This document shows positions 1 through 5,072 of a stretch of 5,072 nt of DNA, piece after piece. Below the pieces are notes generated by a model that was not told the origin of the DNA, made no database searches, and saw only the letters and a list, made by a program, of their open reading frames with translations. The translations under genes and the position numbers were made by a program. The stretch is taken from the NCBI GenBank assembly GCA_019420945.1, contig JAHZGF010000070.1:5229-10300 (forward strand), in the 5' to 3' direction. Position 1 is the first letter of the stretch, and each line of letters starts with the position of its first letter. This DNA comes from Clostridiales bacterium (lineage in GTDB: Bacteria; Bacillota; Clostridia; Oscillospirales; Oscillospiraceae).

Positions 1-650
1 AGGTTCGTCACCATCTTCTGCACATCGTTGTCGGATTTCAGATAGGCAAAGGGATTGTAGCAGTGGCTTTTCTCCATGTTCAGAAGATCCACCACCTTGA
101 TCTCATAACCCATCCGTTCCAGCAGGCCGCCGCAGTCGCGCAGCAGCTCGCCCTTACAGTCCAGAATAAAAAAGGACGTATTGCATTGGCAGATGTTTAC
201 TTTGGCATAGAAGCGACTTTTTCCCGCGCCGCTGCCTCCCACCACTAAGGTGTTGAGGTTGCGGCGGTGTTTCCGGCCATCCAGTCCCATACGGACGTGC
301 TGGGTGAAAATGCGGTTTTTGAACAGGTCCCTGTCCCGGTATTTCTTATTCACGGCCCGCGGATCGCCCCATTTGGCGGAACCGTGTTCTTCACCTCGTC
401 TGTAATTGCGCCGGGAAGAAAGATAAATGCCAATGCCCAGCCCATAGGCGGCAATAAAAATAAGGACAGTTTTTACACTGTCCTCACACCACACGATTTT
501 GAATGGATTGTTCATTGCCGCAGGCAGGGCGCTGACGATCTCCGAAAGTCCCCCGGAAATGGCAGGCGCAATCAGCAGGGCGAACCAGATCACCGGGACC
601 AGCCCCAGGGCATAGAGCCAGGGGCCGCCCGCCTTATTATCTGGCTTCAT
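1..650 (-). CDS. VirD4-like type IV coupling protein (TraG/VirD4 family), N-terminal part, cut by the window edge
   Basis: The reading frame is open from the ATG at 650 to the left edge and gives 216 complete codons. Two hydrophobic segments, about residues 11-31 and 59-77, fit the membrane anchor of coupling proteins. A GSAKWGDP stretch at 89-96 matches the conserved entry to the ATPase domain. The Walker A P-loop GGSGAGKS lies at 138-145 (bases 216-239), and DCKGEL at 164-169 matches the DxKGE motif that follows it in the family. Walker B and the rest of the motor lie beyond the edge; relatives are usually about 600 residues long. The family is a membrane-bound hexameric ATPase that links the relaxosome to the type IV secretion channel. 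It resembles the form found in Clostridia Tn1549/CTn-type elements. The start overlaps the end of the preceding gene by 14 bases and has no good Shine-Dalgarno, suggesting translational coupling. An in-frame TTG at 690-692 is a less likely start. Confidence -1.
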   Translation of the reverse strand, partial: MKPDNKAGGPWLYALGLVPVIWFALLIAPAISGGLSEIVSALPAAMNNPFKIVWCEDSVKTVLIFIAAYGLGIGIYLSSRRNYRRGEEHGSAKWGDPRAVNKKYRDRDLFKNRIFTQHVRMGLDGRKHRRNLNTLVVGGSGAGKSRFYAKVNICQCNTSFFILDCKGELLRDCGGLLERMGYEIKVVDLLNMEKSHCYNPFAYLKSDNDVQKMVTN

Positions 651-834
651 CCCGGCGCTTCGCTTTCTTGTCTTTTTGGGCTGGGGCGTCAATGGTTTTC
701 AGCAGAACGTCCTCCACCGGGCCGGGGTCACGATGTTCCTCCAGCATATCGTTGCGCAGTTCGTTGAGGGCGCGAATCATGATCCCATGCTCATAGCTGT
801 CCAGGGTGAGGACGACTTTTTCCTGTTTTTCCAT
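637..834 (-). CDS. Small unrecognised protein of the transfer operon (65 aa)
   Basis: This 65-residue protein is highly charged, with a predicted helical middle (about residues 14-36) and a basic tail rich in Lys, Arg and Asp (about 53-65). It has no membrane segment and no motif I recognise. Its reality rests on context. A strong AAGGAGG site (844-850) sits 9 bases before the ATG and overlaps the stop codon of the preceding gene. Its own 3' end overlaps the start of the coupling-protein gene by 14 bases. Small genes in this position, just before the VirD4-like gene, are common in Clostridia conjugative elements. A role in regulating or assembling the coupling step can be guessed from position only. 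Confidence -1.
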   Translation of the reverse strand: MEKQEKVVLTLDSYEHGIMIRALNELRNDMLEEHRDPGPVEDVLLKTIDAPAQKDKKAKRRDEAR

Positions 835-849
835 GGGTCTACTCCTCCT

Positions 850-1776
850 TTACCGTTCCTGTTCCTTCTGCTTGCTGTCGCGGGTGAGGCCCATAGCCCT
901 GGCCATACGGTCATTGAGGGATTTGAACGTATCCCGCATATCAGTGAGGGCCGCAGGAATATCCTCCCTGGGGACCTGACCCTGAAACACGCCGTCCAGC
1001 TTGGAAATCTCATACTCTTTGGCGTCCACGCCATACCGCTTGCAGAGCATATAGCTGACAGCATAGGCTTTGTAGCCATCTGTCTCTCTGGAATAGCCGT
1101 CCATGCTTTGGGCAAGCTGCACGTTGGCAACCTCCAGAGAAACACAGCGGAAGATGTCCGGCGCGTCCATGCCCTTTTTCACCAGGATGGCGTTCTGCTC
1201 TGCAGAAAACATGGCCCCACGGCCCTGTGGCAGTTCCTCCACGGCCCGGATGGGCACCGGGGAACTGGCAATCAGGCCCTTTAAGAGCAGACGGTCATCG
1301 TAGCGCACCTGGGACTGAACCTGATCCCGCGCCGTAGTCTGGGAAATATCATAGACTTCCTTGGCGTAAAAGTTCTGGCCCACGCTGCCATCCTCACGCC
1401 GGTATGCCTTGCCCGGCTCCAGAATGATGATGGGCAAACGCTTCTCATCCTCCAAAATCTCGATCCCCTGGGCGTGCCACTCCTTGTAGCCGCCTACACG
1501 CACCGCGTCGGGGCATTTATCCCCAATCAGAAGTGCATTGCGAGCAGAGTGGAAGGGAAAACGGCTCTGCACATCCAGATATGCCTCCATACTGCCCGTA
1601 CCCTCGGAGAACTCTCCAAAAATCCGGTCCAAGGTGGCATAGGCTTCTTTTCGCTGTTTTTCCTCCCGGATCTGCCACCACTGGCGCTTGGGGCGCTCTT
1701 TCTGGCTTTCCTGCTTTTGCGGCGCGGCCTCCGCCTGGGGCTGCTGTTCAAACAGATCGTCAAAATTATTCATCAC
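850..1776 (-). CDS. ArdC/LtrC-like protein with degenerate zinc-metallopeptidase site
   Basis: The 308-residue product has a polar, Gln/Glu/Lys-rich N-terminus (about 1-45). A segment at about 48-120 resembles the ArdC/LtrC N-terminal ssDNA-binding domain: FHSARNALLI (75-84), a PDAVRVGGYKEW block (89-100), and hydrophobic strands after EKR (111-120). A C-terminal part at about 190-260 is laid out like the zincin domain paired with it in ArdC: a strand (NAILVKK), a helix where HExxH should be, and a closing helix YKAYAVSYMLCKRYGV (235-250). The zinc motif reads LEVAN at 214-218, so both histidines are lost while the glutamate is kept. In the known family, ArdC protects incoming single-stranded DNA; here a DNA-binding, non-peptidase role is inferred. 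The frame begins with GTG (1774-1776) followed at once by ATG (1771-1773), and a GAGAGG site lies 7-10 bases upstream, so either could be used. The gene sits 3 bases after pcfB. The family assignment is from remembered sequence patterns and is moderate. Confidence -1.
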   Translation of the reverse strand: MMNNFDDLFEQQPQAEAAPQKQESQKERPKRQWWQIREEKQRKEAYATLDRIFGEFSEGTGSMEAYLDVQSRFPFHSARNALLIGDKCPDAVRVGGYKEWHAQGIEILEDEKRLPIIILEPGKAYRREDGSVGQNFYAKEVYDISQTTARDQVQSQVRYDDRLLLKGLIASSPVPIRAVEELPQGRGAMFSAEQNAILVKKGMDAPDIFRCVSLEVANVQLAQSMDGYSRETDGYKAYAVSYMLCKRYGVDAKEYEISKLDGVFQGQVPREDIPAALTDMRDTFKSLNDRMARAMGLTRDSKQKEQER

Positions 1777-1779
1777 AGA

Positions 1780-2592
1780 TTACCTCTCTTTCGATTTGGG
1801 CTTCTTTTTGGGTTTGGGCGGCTGGTGCCGGGTTGTTTTCTGAGCCGCCTTCTTCTGGGGTGCAGCCGGCTCCTCGGCCCTGGCAGCCTCCGCCTCCTTC
1901 TTCCGCTGGGCCTGGATGTCCCGCAGCTCCTGCCGGACGGAAGGCTTCTCGGCTCCATCAGAAGTACCCCTTGCGGACTTGCTGCTGCTCTCGGAGATAG
2001 GCGCGGACGGAGGGGATTTTTCCGCCGCTGGGGCAAAAGGGGCGTTCTTCTCCGCTGCCGGATTTTCCGCCTGGGCTTTTTCTTTCTGGGTGGGCTTTTC
2101 CATCAGCTCATCCAAAAGCTGGTCGTCCACACTCTTTTCCGGCATGGCCTGCTCCGGGGCGGCGGGTTCGCTGCCGCGCTGTTCGCGGGATTTCTCAATA
2201 TCCTCCTTGATCGAAGCCGTATCCACAACGGTGAGCTTGAACTTCTCCACGATCCGGTTGGCTCTGGCAGCGTCATCCTCGAACACCAGAATGTCGATGG
2301 TGTCGTCGCCTTTCTTCACCGGGATAGGCGCATAGAGAATCCCGTACCCCTTGGCTTGCTTGGCAAACTCCGGGCAATCCTCCTTCTTGATGGTGTAAAC
2401 CTTTAAGGGGCGCTTTTCCCGCAGCATAGCCTCAATACGGGCTTTGCCCTTGGTCTTTTTCTGGTCTTTCAAAACCGTGTAAAGGGCGGCGGCCAGATTT
2501 TTAGCAGCAGAACCGGTGATCTTGAGGGCAAATTCAGCACCCTCCAGGCTCATCCGTACCACTTGCTCCGCCGCGTCGCCTGAGTTATACAT
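1780..2592 (-). CDS. pcfB: PcfB family protein (DUF3801), conjugation accessory factor
   Basis: The protein has 270 residues. The first 135 or so match the DUF3801/PcfB pattern: an N-terminal helix opening (GDAAEQVVRMSLEGAEFALK), then a helix with AAKNLAAALYTVLK (29-42), then strands in LKVYTIKK (63-70), YGILYAPI (83-90) and IDILVFEDDAARANRIVEKF (99-118). The second half (about 136-270) is low-complexity, rich in Ala, Pro, Glu and Lys, and probably disordered. It contains a short motif, PSVRQELRDIQ (217-227), and ends in a strongly basic tail (247-270). In plasmid pCF10 the namesake PcfB binds the coupling protein and the relaxosome; the same linking role is inferred here. A GGAAGGAG site (2603-2610) lies 10 bases before the ATG, inside the last codons of the relaxase gene, and only 6 bases separate the two genes. 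I am confident of the family and less so of the exact partner set. Confidence -1.
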   Translation of the reverse strand: MYNSGDAAEQVVRMSLEGAEFALKITGSAAKNLAAALYTVLKDQKKTKGKARIEAMLREKRPLKVYTIKKEDCPEFAKQAKGYGILYAPIPVKKGDDTIDILVFEDDAARANRIVEKFKLTVVDTASIKEDIEKSREQRGSEPAAPEQAMPEKSVDDQLLDELMEKPTQKEKAQAENPAAEKNAPFAPAAEKSPPSAPISESSSKSARGTSDGAEKPSVRQELRDIQAQRKKEAEAARAEEPAAPQKKAAQKTTRHQPPKPKKKPKSKER

Positions 2593-2598
2593 CGAAAA

Positions 2599-4035
2599 TC
2601 ATCTCCTTCCTGGGGGAGCCGCCCGGCCCTGCTCCGGCTCCTGGCGGGCTTTCTCATCCCTGCCGGAGACTTCCTCACGGGCGGCCTGTATCTTATCCTT
2701 GATGGAAGTGGAGCGCAGGGCAATATCCCCGCACAGCTTCACCTCCCGGCGCAGCTCCTTGATCTGCGCAGATAGTTTGGAGATCTCAGCCCGAATGTGT
2801 TCCTGCTGGGCTGGGTCGGCCAGCACTGCCTTGGTGCGAAGTTTCCGGTACAGGCTTTTCCGCTGTTCCGTCAGGCCGGCAAGCTGAGATTCCACATCGG
2901 ACCGATAGGCGTTAAGCTGCTCCAGGGTGTCAATGCGGTGGCGGGAGAGAAGGCGGGCTTCATCGGTAAGCTCCTGCGCCCGGATCAAATCTTCCCGCAG
3001 TGTATGAGGCACCCGCCTGGGCGGGCGGTTCTGCTTTTGGGGGAATACCCCCAGCAGATAGCAGTAGTGGAAGTAGAGGGCGCGGAACCCCGTCACCTTT
3101 TTGGCCTGTTTCAAATCCCCGTGGAGCTTGCACCGAAACGGCTCCGGCCTGTGTTCCCGCTGGGGGCGGCGCTGGGCTAAAATCCGCCTGCGGATGTTCT
3201 CCATCGAGTAGTCCTCGCCAAAGTTGCGCATGAGCTTGCGTCCACGGGGGTAATTCGGCGGGCGGACCGTAATATCCTTGCCCACCTTGACATCATAGCC
3301 CATCTGCCGCAGATGATAAAAAAACTGCCGTTCCGTCATAGACTGGCGGATGGCAGTATCCACATCGGCTTTGATGAGGGAGAGATAGGTGGGGCGGCCT
3401 TCCTGCTCGGCCCGCCATTCCCCGTAGTGCTTGGATTTTCCCCGCTGGGGGTTCTCAATGACAGAAAGCCCATACTCCCGGCACAGCCGGTCGGATTCCC
3501 GCTGCATATCGAAATAATCCTGCTCGGTACGATGGTACTTGATGCCGTCCACGAAGGAAACCGTGTTCACTACAAAATGATTGTGCAGATGATTTTCCCT
3601 GTCCAGATGGGTAGCCACCAGCACCTGGTATTTTTCACCCCACAGCTTTTTTGCCAGGGCAAGGCCGATCTCATGGGCCAGCTCCGGCGTGGCCTCGCCG
3701 GGGGCAAAGCTCTGATAGCCGTGGTAGGCCACAGTCCCGTCCTCCTTTCCAAACCGCTTTTTTACCGCTATCATCTCATCGCGGGCAGTAGAGGGGCTGC
3801 AATTCACCCCGGAAACAAACTGCCGCATAACTGTTTCGCCTTCGCTTTCCACCGCCTTGCCTGTTTTTTGCTGCTGGACAGCATACTCGATCACATCGGA
3901 TAGGCCCTGGGCCTCCTTGCCATCCATATCCTGTTTTTCAAAGAAATCAGGATTTTCGGTCTTGTCTGGATTCTCGATATAGATGAGGACCTTGCCCAGC
4001 CAGCCGTTCACCCGCCAGATGGACGTAGTAGCCAT
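2599..4035 (-). CDS. MOBP-type relaxase (relaxase/mobilization nuclease domain)
   Basis: The protein has 478 residues. The metal-binding relaxase motif HLDRENHLHNH is at 143-153, giving the three-histidine cluster plus Asp145 and Glu147 typical of the MOBP/PF03432 family. The preceding YHGYQSF (104-110) and AHEIG (120-124) blocks are also typical. The nucleophilic tyrosine is probably Tyr19 in VLIYIENPDKT (16-26). A second, similar block, VIEYAVQQQKTG, places Tyr51 as a rival. The middle (about 190-345) is basic and probably contacts DNA. Residues about 346-465 are charged and heptad-like, predicting a coiled coil, and the tail is basic and Gly/Pro-rich. The enzyme is expected to nick oriT, stay bound to the 5' end and lead the strand through the secretion channel. 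The ATG lies 2 bases after the mobC stop, with GGAG (4041-4044) 5 bases upstream, so translation is likely coupled to mobC. Length and motif order look complete, with no sign of a frameshift. Confidence -1.
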   Translation of the reverse strand: MATTSIWRVNGWLGKVLIYIENPDKTENPDFFEKQDMDGKEAQGLSDVIEYAVQQQKTGKAVESEGETVMRQFVSGVNCSPSTARDEMIAVKKRFGKEDGTVAYHGYQSFAPGEATPELAHEIGLALAKKLWGEKYQVLVATHLDRENHLHNHFVVNTVSFVDGIKYHRTEQDYFDMQRESDRLCREYGLSVIENPQRGKSKHYGEWRAEQEGRPTYLSLIKADVDTAIRQSMTERQFFYHLRQMGYDVKVGKDITVRPPNYPRGRKLMRNFGEDYSMENIRRRILAQRRPQREHRPEPFRCKLHGDLKQAKKVTGFRALYFHYCYLLGVFPQKQNRPPRRVPHTLREDLIRAQELTDEARLLSRHRIDTLEQLNAYRSDVESQLAGLTEQRKSLYRKLRTKAVLADPAQQEHIRAEISKLSAQIKELRREVKLCGDIALRSTSIKDKIQAAREEVSGRDEKARQEPEQGRAAPPGRR

Positions 4036-4037
4036 GG

Positions 4038-4367
4038 TTACTCCATTGGCTTGGGCAGGATCACCGCTTTGGTGATGTCCCGGACGAGCTGGTCAAACTT
4101 CCGCATTTCCTCATCATAGCGGCGCTCATCAATGACGCCCAGCACATGGGCTTTCTGGGCGATCTGGTTGAGGTTGCCGCCGATCCGGTGAAGCTCCCGC
4201 ATAAAGTCGTAGTAGGCGGGCGGCGGCGCGTCCTGGGGAACCAGGCCGTTCACCAGATGGCGCAGGTACGCCTCGCGGGAAAGGCCGCTGCGCTTTACTT
4301 TTTTGTTGAAGGCTTCCGCCTCTTTTTTGTCCAGCCAGAACTGTACGTGTACGTTGCGTTTTCTCAT
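4038..4367 (-). CDS. mobC: MobC-like relaxosome accessory protein
   Basis: I take the ATG at 4365-4367, giving 109 residues. An upstream ATG at 4413-4415 would add 16 residues, but it lies inside the preceding small gene and lacks a ribosome site, whereas AAAGGAGG (4379-4386) precedes the chosen start by 11 bases. The N-terminus (about 5-40) reads as a ribbon-helix-helix DNA-binding fold: a strand (VHVQFWL), a Lys/Glu-rich helix, then GLSREAYLRHLV. The C-terminal half carries the MobC signature IGGNLNQIAQKAH (62-74) followed by a charged helix. MobC proteins bind near oriT and help the relaxase open the DNA at nic. Its start overlaps the stop of the upstream 37-residue gene in an ATGA junction, and the relaxase follows after 2 bases. 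Such DNA-binding proteins often repress their own operon, and the hairpin region just upstream is a plausible target (inference). Confidence -1.
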   Translation of the reverse strand: MRKRNVHVQFWLDKKEAEAFNKKVKRSGLSREAYLRHLVNGLVPQDAPPPAYYDFMRELHRIGGNLNQIAQKAHVLGVIDERRYDEEMRKFDQLVRDITKAVILPKPME

Positions 4368-4477
4368 TCTTCCGAATCCTCCTTTCTGCCTATGCGGTTG
4401 ATTTGAAGCAGGCACATAATCAGCACGCCGACCACACCGCCCAGCAGAAATCCAATGGCAAAAAACAATCCTTCCAT
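4364..4477 (-). CDS. Single-span small membrane protein (DUF3789-like, 37 aa)
   Basis: This very short gene encodes 37 residues: MEGL, then one hydrophobic glycine-containing span (about residues 5-24, FFAIGFLLGGVVGVLIMCLL), then a charged tail ending KEDSEE. The pattern matches the small DUF3789-type proteins found beside mobilization genes in Clostridia elements, whose function is unknown to me. A GGAGG site (4483-4487) lies 5 bases before the ATG. The stop codon TGA overlaps the mobC start as ATGA (4364-4367), which is strong evidence that it is translated and coupled to mobC. An in-frame ATG at 4487-4489 exists but overlaps the ribosome site, so it is unlikely. It is the first gene of the transfer operon after the candidate oriT. 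It probably sits in the cytoplasmic membrane, perhaps near the coupling protein (inference). Confidence -1.
   Translation of the reverse strand: MEGLFFAIGFLLGGVVGVLIMCLLQINRIGRKEDSEE
4379..4386 (-). promoter_or_regulatory. Ribosome binding site that decides the mobC start
   Basis: AAAGGAGG on the minus strand lies 11 bases upstream of the ATG at 4367 and inside the coding sequence of the upstream small membrane protein. It favours the 109-residue MobC over the 125-residue version that starts at 4415. Confidence -1.
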
Positions 4478-4505
4478 GAAAACCTCCATCCTTTCAAAAG
4501 GGGTA

Positions 4506-4525
4506 TTAGGGGGCGTTCCCCCTAA
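4506..4525. repeat. Perfect inverted repeat, 8-bp arms, 4-base loop
   Basis: TTAGGGGG (4506-4513) pairs with CCCCCTAA (4518-4525) around CGTT. The stem is very G+C-rich. Neither strand has a T-run directly after it, so it does not look like a terminator. It is the hairpin closest to the mob operon, ending 28 bases before the first start codon, and the likeliest relaxosome recognition repeat. Confidence -1.
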
Positions 4526-4561
4526 CAAGCGGCCTTTGTGGTATCACAAAGGCGATGCTTG
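4526..4561. repeat. Perfect inverted repeat with extended outer stem
   Basis: The core GCCTTTGTG (4532-4540) pairs perfectly with CACAAAGGC (4545-4553) around GTAT. An outer stem, CAAGC (4526-4530) with GCTTG (4557-4561), extends it across a small asymmetric internal loop of 1 and 3 bases. It abuts the previous repeat with no gap. Protein binding or single-strand folding during transfer is plausible. Confidence -1.
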
Positions 4562-4579
4562 CTGGTACAGCTACATTCC

Positions 4580-4596
4580 ATTCCCCTGCGGGGAAT
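4580..4596. repeat. Perfect inverted repeat, 7-bp arms, 3-base loop
   Basis: ATTCCCC (4580-4586) pairs with GGGGAAT (4590-4596) around TGC. It is the third hairpin of the cluster and lies 22 bases downstream of the end of the DpnD/PcfM-like gene. No T-run follows directly on the minus strand, so a terminator role is unlikely. Confidence -1.
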
Positions 4597-4618
4597 CTGG
4601 GACAGTCGAAAAAAGAAC

Positions 4619-4810
4619 TCATCGCTCGCCCCGGTCACGGGAATACCGCTTGGCATGGAACTCCACGCCGGTAAAATGGCTGGCGTCCAGAACGACTTCG
4701 CCGCGTTTCCATTGGTCCCTGGCAAACTGCTCGGCCTCCTCCCGGCTGTTTGCCGCCACCTTTATTTTCACCTCCAGCGTTTCCCGGATGGTAACATCAT
4801 AATGGTTCAT
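4619..4810 (-). CDS. DpnD/PcfM-like small protein (63 aa)
   Basis: The 63-residue product matches the DpnD/PcfM pattern: a strand-forming start (YDVTIRETLEVKIKVAA, 4-20), a helix rich in Glu and Ala (SREEAEQFARDQW, 22-34), and the closing block VVLDASHFTGVEF (39-51), followed by a basic tail. The family is named after DpnD of the DpnII restriction locus and PcfM of plasmid pCF10; no biochemical role is established to my knowledge. A GAGAGGAG site (4818-4825 region) lies about 8 bases before the ATG. A terminator lies just upstream and the candidate oriT just downstream, so this gene is flanked by regulatory DNA rather than packed into the operon. No clear promoter is visible in the 30 bases between the terminator and the start, so its expression may depend on read-through. 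Confidence -1.
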   Translation of the reverse strand: MNHYDVTIRETLEVKIKVAANSREEAEQFARDQWKRGEVVLDASHFTGVEFHAKRYSRDRGER

Positions 4811-4840
4811 CGCTCACGCTCCTCTCTAAAAATGGGCAGC

Positions 4841-4870
4841 AAAAAAGAGCGTCCATTTTCAGAACGCTCT
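4841..4870 (-). terminator. Rho-independent terminator (minus strand)
   Basis: On the minus strand AGAGCGT (4864-4870) pairs with ACGCTCT (4846-4852) around an 11-base loop, and a run of six Ts follows at once (4841-4846, sharing the last stem base). This is the classic intrinsic terminator layout. It lies 19 bases after the stop of the gene at the right edge and 30 bases before the DpnD/PcfM-like start. The plus-strand reading is not followed by Ts, so it acts on leftward transcription. Confidence -1.
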
Positions 4871-4889
4871 CCAAAAAAGATATTCGTTT

Positions 4890-5072
4890 TTACCGCGCCT
4901 TCTCCTGTTTCAGATGACGGGTGGGGATTGCCAGCAGCTTACGCACCCGGCTCTCCAAATGCTTCTCAATGGCCTGCAAATGTTCTTCCGGCAGGCCCAG
5001 GCTTTCGTGGCGCTTGAACCGGAACCCGATCATGCGGCGAAGCTGCTCTTTCTGCTTTGGCCCCATGACCTC
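4890..5072 (-). CDS. C-terminal end of an unrecognised protein, cut by the right edge
   Basis: The minus-strand frame is open from the right edge to a TAA at 4890-4892 and gives 60 residues. They are basic and predicted to be helical, with a central LGLPEEHLQAIEKHLESRV stretch (25-43) and then RKLLAIPTRHLKQEK (44-58). I do not recognise the family from this part. An internal ATG at 5064-5066 would make a free-standing 58-residue protein, but GAGG lies only 2 bases before it, too close for a normal ribosome site, so a longer gene entering from the right is more likely. The terminator just downstream suggests it ends a separate transcription unit. The codon pattern and charge look like real coding sequence. 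Confidence -1.
   Translation of the reverse strand, partial: EVMGPKQKEQLRRMIGFRFKRHESLGLPEEHLQAIEKHLESRVRKLLAIPTRHLKQEKAR

Larger units (their letters stand above)
4490..4610. other. Candidate origin of transfer (oriT) with three consecutive hairpins
   Basis: This non-coding stretch lies between the DpnD/PcfM-like gene and the relaxosome operon. It holds three perfect inverted repeats within 91 bases (4506-4525, 4532-4553, 4580-4596). Origins of transfer of MOBP systems usually lie next to the mobC and relaxase genes and contain inverted repeats beside the nick site, so position and structure both fit. I cannot point to the exact nick site. The minus-strand sequence just after the first hairpin (TAATACCCCTTTTG, about 4494-4507) is a natural place to look. 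The region must also hold any promoter that serves the mob operon, since no other gap upstream is available, but I see no convincing -35/-10 pair. Confidence -1.

Noticed and set aside
676..1284. A 202-codon plus-strand open frame opposite the ArdC-like and 65-residue genes
   Set aside because: No family pattern and no good ribosome site. The minus-strand genes explain this DNA through strong ribosome sites and gene coupling.
1474..2406. A 310-codon plus-strand open frame opposite the pcfB and ArdC-like genes
   Set aside because: It is rich in Leu, Arg and Gly, as expected for the antisense of a G+C-rich Lys/Glu/Ala coding region. It has no domain I recognise and lies opposite two well-supported genes.
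3313..3903. A 196-codon plus-strand open frame opposite the relaxase
   Set aside because: It covers the catalytic histidine region of the relaxase in antisense and shows no independent motif.
4506..4525. First hairpin as an intrinsic terminator
   Set aside because: No T-run directly follows the stem on either strand; the minus strand continues TACCCC before a short T stretch.
4502..4527. TTGTTA and TAATAC on the minus strand as a -35/-10 promoter pair
   Set aside because: The spacing is only about 14 bases and both boxes are parts of the inverted repeat, so the match is more likely a by-product of the hairpin.
4455..5017. Plus-strand frames across the hairpin region and the right end
   Set aside because: They run through the hairpins and terminator and are antisense to the DpnD/PcfM-like gene, and their products look like no known protein.
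1..5072. CRISPR array, tRNA, rRNA, insertion sequence or attachment site
   Set aside because: I saw no regularly spaced repeats, cloverleaf, transposase frame, terminal inverted repeats or integrase. Almost all of the window is occupied by conjugation genes.

Overview
The window is a piece of the conjugation module of an integrative and conjugative element, or a closely related plasmid, from a Gram-positive gut-type Clostridia (Bacillota). Every supported gene lies on the minus strand, so the biological order runs from right to left. The evidence for the host is the combination of a MOBP-type relaxase with a MobC accessory protein, a DUF3801/PcfB protein, a VirD4-like coupling protein of the Clostridia transposon type (Tn1549/CTn-like) and a DpnD/PcfM-type small protein. 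AGGAGG-like ribosome binding sites and tightly packed, overlapping genes fit this too. The DNA is G+C-rich by eye, which would suit Oscillospirales or Lachnospiraceae. The species cannot be told from the sequence.

Layout from right to left. At 4890-5072 is the C-terminal end of an unrecognised protein that enters from beyond the right edge. It is followed by a clear intrinsic terminator (4841-4870). A small DpnD/PcfM-like gene follows at 4619-4810. The non-coding stretch 4478-4618 carries three perfect hairpins in a row and is the best candidate for the origin of transfer (oriT). The transfer operon then begins: a 37-residue single-span membrane protein (4364-4477, DUF3789-like), MobC (4038-4367), the relaxase (2599-4035), PcfB (1780-2592), an ArdC/LtrC-like protein with a decayed metallopeptidase site (850-1776), a small unrecognised protein (637-834), and the N-terminal third of the VirD4-like coupling ATPase (1-650), which runs off the left edge.

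How they would work together: MobC and the relaxase are expected to assemble on oriT as the relaxosome, with the relaxase cutting one strand and staying attached to its 5' end. PcfB is expected to help dock this complex on the membrane-bound coupling ATPase, which hands the strand to a type IV secretion channel encoded further left, outside the window. Neighbouring genes in the operon overlap or are separated by at most 15 bases, which implies co-transcription and translational coupling.

Nothing here amounts to a wholly new system. The points most worth a second look are the hairpin-rich candidate oriT, the pseudo-zincin protein inside the transfer operon, and two tyrosine motifs of similar form in the relaxase N-terminus.
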